A stretch of 64,000 nt of DNA. Source: Imbricaverruca yamaguchii (taxonomy: Eukaryota > Arthropoda > Thecostraca > Neoverrucidae). Positions 57,663 to 64,000 of the stretch are shown piece after piece. Both the position numbers and the translations under genes were made by a program. Below the pieces are notes generated by a model. That model had not been told where the DNA came from. It ran no database searches and was given only the letters and a program-made list of their open reading frames with translations. Within the stretch, counting starts at the first letter, position 1, and every line of letters starts with the position of its first letter. Location of the stretch: positions 476,001-540,000 of the forward strand of contig JAOTOL010001348.1 of assembly GCA_034440575.1 (NCBI GenBank). The letters are read 5' to 3'.

Positions 57663-57890
57663 ATGTTTCATTTTTTTACCAACATTATTATTCTTTTTTC
57701 TGCCTTTTTTTCCCCCCCCCCCCAGAAGGGTGTTTTTGTGTGGGCCCCCCCCCTTTTTTATACAATGGGGGGGGGAATTTCCCCAACCCAAAAAATCCTA
57801 AAAACCGGCCCGGCGGTTAAAATTTTCCCTGGGTGGAGAAAAAAAAAACAAGGGTTTTTTTAGAATAAATTTTTTTTTAAAAAAGCCGTG
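57663..57890. other. Homopolymer-inflated block, probable consensus error
   Basis: Nearly every base occurs in runs of 2-12 (long C, T, G and A runs in succession). Nothing else in the window has this texture. It resembles uncorrected long-read sequence more than biology. Confidence 0.65.
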
Positions 57891-58239
57891 GTCATTCAGG
57901 ATCAACACAACAAACGTTTGGACAACCCGACCTGTTGACCCGAATAAGCACTGTTTCACCGAAATTCGCTTGGAATCGTTCTCCTGACATACCAGGGACA
58001 ATCATATGTCAGTTTCTTGCTGAAAATACGGTGGAAAAGTCAACAGCAGCATGAAACCTTCGATGTGGGACGAATTTAAATTGAACTTTGAAGCCCGATA
58101 TCTCAAAATAGAAGGAACTGATTTTCCATTGGCTTCGTCTATGCGAAGCCCCAGGTGTGCAATGAATGCACGGGACAAAACAATACGCTGTCTAATGAAA
58201 TGTATGGGGCCACCGTTGATGAAAAGGAGTAAATGAGGC
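57891..58239. other. Unassigned spacer
   Basis: No recognised feature before the third TTAA element. Confidence 0.4.
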
Positions 58240-58243
58240 TTAA

Positions 58244-59038
58244 CCCTGTCTTTCCGGTCGGATCCTCACACCCCGTCTCGGGGCGGGGTGGGGAGGGGTG
58301 ATACAACCCCCTCTAATCTCCAAAATAAGCGTCGCAAGAGAACGAAAGCGGTGTCATCGGAAAGCGCTCGATGAGTACGGCCAGAAACTATCCAAAAAGT
58401 GTATTCACAAAAGTTACGTCTCTGGGGGTTTCTGTTTTTACGACTGATATCATGCTTTTGACTCTGGGGACTTCATATTTAGGAGATTTGACAAATGCAA
58501 ATATTTGGAACAGAAGTAGAAGGCGAAATCGACGATTGCCATAACATTTTTGTCCACTCAAAAATAAAAATGTTTATTTGTTGAAATTTCAAAATTTTGA
58601 GTTTCGAATTCTCCGTACTTTCTATTTTTCTAAAAGGTAAAGGGAACAGAAAAACGTTGTTTAAAGTCAACCTGCTCCCATAAAAATGCTTACTTTGGCC
58701 GGAATCTTCGATTTCATTCCTTATGGGCGAATACGCAAAACTAATTTCATTCAATAAAAATATATTTTTTAATCCTCTGGTGCGTTTTGTTTCGTTCTAG
58801 AGAGAAGCAAACGCTAAAAGTTGTACTTAAAGACATTTATCCGTTAAAGCGTGACGACTGGTTGACCATTTCTGAAGGTCACTTAGCCTTGACAACTGAT
58901 TAACCTGTATGATCTGACCTTAAAATTATCACACAGCATGCCAAATTCATGCGTGAGGCGTCATGAGCGGACATAATAACGGTGGCGCCTCTAGTGGTGG
59001 ATTTGTGAAAGAACACCACCAGAGTGGGCTGGGTCTGA
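58244..59038 (+). mobile_element. piggyBac-like non-autonomous DNA element, copy 3
   Basis: TTAA at 58240-58243 is followed by CCCTGTCTTTCCGGTC. The far end is degraded (GGGTCTGA then TTAA at 59039-59042). It shares the GATCCTCACACCCCGTCT start block, GGTGTCATCGGAAAGCGCTC and CCGTTAAAGCGTGACGACTG with copy 2. About 795 bp, no transposase. Confidence 0.72.
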
Positions 59039-59042
59039 TTAA

Positions 59043-59327
59043 TGCTATATTCTAGTTTCTAGAGAAGGTGCAGATGATTTCCAATGGTCAAATTTGAACA
59101 ACATTGAAACAAGCTCTCTTATGTGTAATTCCTTTTATTATCAAATCATTTCACCCTGTCACTTTTCCGTTAAAGTGGAATGAAAGCAATGGGCAATCCA
59201 ACATCTTGTGATAAAAGCGCGTCATACACCTTCTGTGTGATGTGTTGACAATTTCCAATGTTCTTAGCGAAACGAAAATCGAGCGTGCTACATTTTTATA
59301 TCATCTTGAATAGCTTCCGTGAAGGTT
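59043..59327. other. Unassigned sequence, possible diverged 177-bp unit
   Basis: CACCCTGTCACTTTTCCGTT at about 59151 resembles the start of the downstream 177-bp units, so an older unit may be present. Confidence 0.35.
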
Positions 59328-59875
59328 TAACCCTGTGACTTTTGCACTCAATTCCAGAATTTGTGTTCCAAATTATCACACCGTACTACATTAAATTGCA
59401 CAGCAGATGTTCTACAATACCGAATTAATAGCCAATGGTCTCAAATAAACCGCCATAAAATCAGCTAACTTTTGATCCCATGTTCAACTACTTTTATAGA
59501 TACCTAACCCTGTCATTTTTTCCCCTCAATTCAAATATTTGTGCCAGATATTATCGCATTCTGCTCCTTGAAATTGAATATCGGATGTTCTACATTAGCG
59601 AATTAATTTCAAATGGTCTCAAATAAACTGCATAAAATCAGCTACCTTCTGATGCCATACTCCACTACTTTTATATACATTTAGCACTACCATTTTTGCA
59701 CTCAATTCCACGATTTCTCTCTTGAATTGTCACATTGCATTACTGTTATTTGTATATCAGATGTTCTACATAAGCGAATTCATTTCCAATGGTCTCAAAT
59801 AAACCGCCATAGAATCAGATGCCTTTTGATGTCATACTCGAGTATTTTTATAGATATCTAACCCTGTCATTTTTT
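59328..59875. repeat. 177-bp satellite-like tandem repeat (3 copies)
   Basis: Unit starts at 59328, 59505 and 59682, with a fourth start at 59859, all exactly 177 bp apart. Shared blocks include TAACCCTGTCATTTTT, CAGATGTTCTACA, CAATGGTCTCAAATAAAC and CATAAAATCAGCTA. AT-rich, monomer length in the range of arthropod satellites. Confidence 0.9.
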
Positions 59876-61039
59876 ACCTTTTGGCATGAAGCTGTCCGGA
59901 ATTATTGAGGTTCTGGCATGGCTCGATGCACGTCAAGTGCCGACGATTGCTGCCCAGAGGATCCGGAGGGCCGCCGAGGGGTGGTACGACAAAAAGTAAC
60001 GTAAAGTTCCATTCAACCACACTAAGACCACCATCCACCCTTCAACAACACTAAGCACCATTGGCTCTGCCACGCCAAAGTGGTATAGGAGAAATGCACG
60101 GTGGTAGATGCATTCTTTCCATTCAAGGCCCATAAGCGCAATATTCTTAGCCAATATCGACAAGACCTGTCAGCCTCAACTGTACTAGTAGCAGAACTCA
60201 TGCCAGGTACATCGCCTTGTGTTTCAAATATGACAATCTGCCTGTTACTTTAGCGTTGTGGCCCATTAACATTCAGGAAATGGTTCGCGCCCCACCATAT
60301 TATGAATGGCGGCCGGCGGCCGGCGGTCGGGGACGGGCCGGGGGCCGCCAGCGTCGCTGCCAGCGTCGCCGCCAGCGTCGCCGCCAGCGTCCGGCTGTCT
60401 ATGGTGGAAAGTTACAGAATGCAATGCGCAGAGTAACAATATGCGCAATATATCACCGCAAATGGCAATGAAATTGACGTTTGACGGCAAGCTAACTTTT
60501 ATACGTGCAATTCGCATCATATTTTATGGAGACGGTCTCATAAATTGTAACTATATTCTTCGCGCACACACTAATGAACATCCGGGCGTGCTTGTCGCGG
60601 GCGCATGTTTCGAGTTATTGAATGACATCAGGAACTTACCTGTTTTCTTTCTTTACTGGGGGTCCCCCTGATGTCAGCATTAACATTGCGTCTGACGCCT
60701 AACGGTGGGAGAAGGTACGCCAAATTTCCAGCTATTGCACTACTTCCACTCCAAACAGTTTTTGCGCTGCACTACTTCCAGTGCAAACGCAGCTCTTGCA
60801 CTTCCGGCGGAAAACCTTAGTGCCCCCCGACGCGTTCAGAAATTGACAGAAATCGCGGGTCTGCCATTTCGGCTTGCTTACACTGCGCGTGTAATGCTGT
60901 GGGTTGTATATACCATCGCACACCACGTATACTGCGGAAGCTGGTAGCCAATGCTCCTGCCACCACTTTTGAACACTTTTTGGAGGTGTCCATCGATCAG
61001 CATCAAACTTTCGAGAAGCAAGGGCGCACATTTGTGAAC
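59876..61039. other. Unassigned sequence with a short GCCAGCGTCGCC repeat
   Basis: No gene recognised. About four 12-bp units of GCCAGCGTCGCC lie at 60349-60392. Confidence 0.4.
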
Positions 61040-61600
61040 AAATACAGTCACGCAGTTGCCAACAGTCACCAGCAGTCGCCAGCAGTCGCCAACTGTTGCC
61101 AGCAGTCGCCAACTGTCGCCAGCAGTCGATAGCAGTCGATAGCTGTCGCAAACAGTCGTCAACAGTCGTCAACAGTCGTCAACAGTCACCAACAGTCGCC
61201 ACAGTCGATAGCTGTCGCAAACAGTCGTCAACAGTTACCAACAGTCGCAAGCAGTCGACAGTTATCGCAAACAGTCGTCAACAGTCGTCAACAGTCGCCA
61301 ACAGTCGCCAGCAGTCGCCAGCAGTCGACAGCTGTCCCAAACAGTCAACAGTTACCAACAGTCGCCAGCAGTCGCCAGCAGTCGATAGCTGTCGCAGTCG
61401 TCAACAGTCGCCAGCAGTCGTCAACAGTCGCCAGCAGTCGTCAACAGTCGTCAGCAGTCGTCAGTAGCCGCCAGCAGTCGCCAGCAGTCGTCAGTAGTCG
61501 CCAGCAGTCGTCAGTAGTCGCCAGCAGTCGTCAGTAGTCGCCAGCAGTCGTCAGTAGTCGCCAGCAGCCGCCAGCAGTCGCCAACAGTCGCCAGCTGACA
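61040..61600. repeat. 9-bp minisatellite CAGTCGCCA (about 60 copies)
   Basis: Nine-bp units CAGTCGCCA, CAGTCGTCA and AACAGTCGTC, with local blocks carrying CGATAGCTGTCGCAAA. Three codons per unit keep frames open on both strands. Confidence 0.92.
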
Positions 61601-61937
61601 GACCAAAATATTAGCCTTCTCTAGCAAAATATCAAGCATCGTCACCGAGACTCCGATGTTCCCATGTCTTCGCACCGACGAGGCGTTGTTTACCAGGCGC
61701 CGTGCTCGGAGCGCAAAATGACAGGAGAGTGGTGAGGCAGGCGCCGCCCGTTGCCACAAGTACCGTGGCAGCGCCGTGCAGATACCACCGCATCTCACGA
61801 ACACCGTCCGAGCCGGGCTGGCTATCCGACCCCCGACGTGATCGTCGCGCGCGAGGATCAGCGCATTCCCCACGTGCTGCGGAAAGACAGCGGCTCGCAG
61901 CAGTCGAAGTCGTCTGTCGATACACACTCTAGAGAGT
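61601..61937. other. Unassigned spacer between two arrays
   Basis: GC-rich unique sequence; no gene recognised. Confidence 0.4.
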
Positions 61938-62215
61938 CCCTGGAACGGTTCCGAGTGTCCCGGGACGGTCCCGAGTGTCCCGGGATGGCCCCGAGTGTCC
62001 CTGGATGGCCCCGAGTGTCCCTGGACGGCCCCGAGTGTCCCGGGATGGCCCCGAGTGTCCCGGGATGGCCCCGAGTGTCCCGGAACGGCCTGAGTGTCCC
62101 TGGACGGCCCCGAGTGTCCCTGGACGGCCCCGAGTGTCCCGGGATGACCCCGAGTGTCCCGGGATGGCCCCGAGTGTTCCGGGACGGTTCCGAGTGTCCC
62201 GGGACGGCCCGAGCC
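61938..62215. repeat. 20-bp minisatellite (about 14 copies)
   Basis: Units CCCCGAGTGTCCCGGGATGG with CTGGACGG and CGGGACGG variants. Confidence 0.93.
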
Positions 62216-62353
62216 GCGCCGGACGGACGCGTACTCCGTGCTGATAGATGTGGCCGGCGGCCAACTAAGATGTCGTTTCGCCGAGCCGGGCCGTATGATT
62301 GGCTGGAATGAGCTCTCACTGACCGCAGGGCAAAGTGGCGCCGCGGCAGACGG

Positions 62354-64000
62354 AGACGCTGGCGCCCGCCTGATATCCGCCACGTGCAGCCGACAGAGAC
62401 GTTGGCGCCCGCCTGATATCCGCCACATGCAGCCGACAGAGACGTTGGCGCCCGCCTGATATCCGCCACATGCAGCCGACAGAGACGTTGGCGCCCGCCT
62501 GATATCCGCCACGTGCAGCCGACAGAGACGTTGTCGCCCGCCTGATATCCGCCACGTGCAGCCGACAGAGACGTTGTCGCCCGCCTGATATCCGCCACAT
62601 GCAGCCGACAGAGACGTTGTCGCCCGCCTGATATCCGCCACATGCAGCCGACAGAGACGTTGTCGCCCGCCTGATATCCGCCACATGCAGCCGACAGAGA
62701 CGCTGGCGCCCGCCTGATATCCGCCACGTGCAGCCGACAGAGACGTTGGCGCCCGCCTGATATCCGCCACATGCAGCCGACAGAGACGTTGGCGCCCGCC
62801 TGATATCCGCCACATGCAGCCGACAGAGACGTTGGCGCCCGCCTGATATCCGCCACATGCAGCCGACAGAGACGTTGGCGCCCGCCTGATATCCGCCACA
62901 TGCAGCCGACAGAGACGTTGTCGCCCGCCTGATATCCGCCACATGCAGCCGACAGAGACGTTGTCGCCCGCCTGATATCCGCCACATGCAGCCGACAGAG
63001 ACGCTGGCGCCCGCCTGATATCCGCCACATGCAGCCGACAGAGACGTTGTCGCCCGCCTGATATCCGCCACATGCAGCCGACAGAGACGTTGGCGCCCGC
63101 TTGATATCCGCCACATGCAGCCGACAGAGACGTTGGCGCCCGCCTGATATCCGCCACGTGCAGCCGACAGAGACGTTGTCGCCCGCCTGATATCCGCCAC
63201 GTGCAGCCGACAGAGACGTTGGCGCCCGCCTGATATCCGCCACATGCGCCGACAGAGACGTTGTCGCCGCCTGAATCCCAGCGACAGAACGTTCCCGCCT
63301 GATATCCCTGCAGCCGACAGAGACGTTGCGCCCGCCTGATATCCGCCACGTGCAGCCGACAGAGACGTTGTCGCCCGCCTGATATCCGCCACATGCAGCC
63401 GACAGAGACGTTGTCGCCCGCCTGATATCCGCCACATGCAGCCGACAGAGACGTTGTCGCCCGCCTGATATCCGCCACATGCAGCCGACAGAGACGTTGG
63501 CGCCCGCCTGATATCCGCCACGTGCAGCCGACAGAGACGTTGGCGCCCGCCTGATATCCGCCACATGCAGCCGACAGAGACGTTGGCGCCCGCCTGATAT
63601 CCGCCACATGCAGCCGACAGAGACGTTGGCGCCCGCCTGATATCCGCCACATGCAGCCGACAGAGACGTTGGCGCCCGCCTGATATCCGCCACATGCCAC
63701 ATGCAGCCGACAGAGACGTTGTCGCCCGCCTGATATCCGCCACATGCAGCCGACAGAGACGTTGTCGCCCGCCTGATATCCGCCACATGCAGCCGACAGA
63801 GACGCTGGCGCCCGCCTGATATCCGCCACGTGCAGCCGACAGAGACGTTGGCGCCCGCCTGATATCCGCCACATGCAGCCGACAGAGACGTTGGCGCCCG
63901 CCTGATATCCGCCACATGCAGCCGACAGAGACGTTGGCGCCCGCCTGATATCCGCCACATGCAGCCGACAGAGACGTTGGCGCCCGCCTGATATCCGCCA
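62354..64000. repeat. 43-bp minisatellite (about 38 copies), runs off the window
   Basis: Units GCAGCCGACAGAGACGTTGG, CGCCCGCCTGATATCCGCCA, CAT or CGT (43 bp). GTTGG/GTTGT/GCTGG and CAT/CGT variants occur in clustered runs. A damaged patch lies at about 63245-63330 and a short internal duplication near 63695. Open frames of more than 500 codons on the minus strand are artefacts. The array continues past 64000. Confidence 0.96.

Noticed and set aside
61511..63960. Minus-strand frames of 533, 700 and 815 codons
   Set aside because: Products of the 43-, 20- and 9-bp arrays. The repeated peptide in each frame follows the DNA period only.

Overview
This window looks like non-coding nuclear DNA from an arthropod. 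The evidence is a spliced rhodopsin-family neuropeptide-receptor exon, several classes of eukaryotic transposon, tRNA-derived SINEs with target-site duplications, and a short TTAGG-type interstitial repeat (the arthropod telomere motif). I cannot name the species; a chelicerate or crustacean is a guess. Nothing resembles a prokaryotic operon.

Layout. 0.4-3.1 kb: three adjacent minisatellites (29, 15/16 and 51 bp units) with a SINE between them. 5.1-8.05 kb: a CR1-type LINE with an internal deletion. 8.4-15.2 kb: intergenic or intronic DNA with micro- and minisatellites. 15.27-15.72 kb (minus strand): one coding exon of a SIFamide/NPFF-like G-protein-coupled receptor, the only convincing host-gene piece. 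16.7-19.7 kb: a 25-bp minisatellite in two blocks. 21.6-22.4, 29.2-30.0 and 58.2-59.0 kb: three copies of a non-autonomous, piggyBac-like DNA element. 31.6-34.9 kb: a decayed hAT transposon with recognisable terminal inverted repeats. 35.5-39.2 kb (minus): an I-clade-like LINE ORF2 (endonuclease, reverse transcriptase, RNase H, zinc knuckle) broken by only two frameshifts. 42.1-43.2 kb: a triplicated unit. 43.4-45.2 kb: a tyrosine-recombinase element (Crypton or DIRS-like) in head-to-tail partial copies. 45.6-47.5, 49.3-49.6, 50.3-51.0, 54.7-56.1 and 61.0-64.0 kb: further GC-rich minisatellites. By my rough count, minisatellites occupy about one fifth of the window.

Most interesting system. 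Five tiny insertions (44-64 bp) at 8.55, 18.0, 35.3, 41.8 and 43.0 kb each have a 10-13 bp target-site duplication. Four of the five begin at the edge of a conserved stem-loop, and most end in an AATAACMAACMA-type tail. The same stem-loop and tail form the 3' end of a separate 160-bp tRNA-derived SINE with five copies here. Stem base pairs differ between the two families in a compensatory way. I infer a shared 3' recognition hairpin for one LINE machinery, and a class of retroposons reduced almost to that hairpin. For one of them the empty site survives in a neighbouring tandem duplicate.

Many long open frames here are only the stop-free frames of minisatellites and were not annotated as genes.
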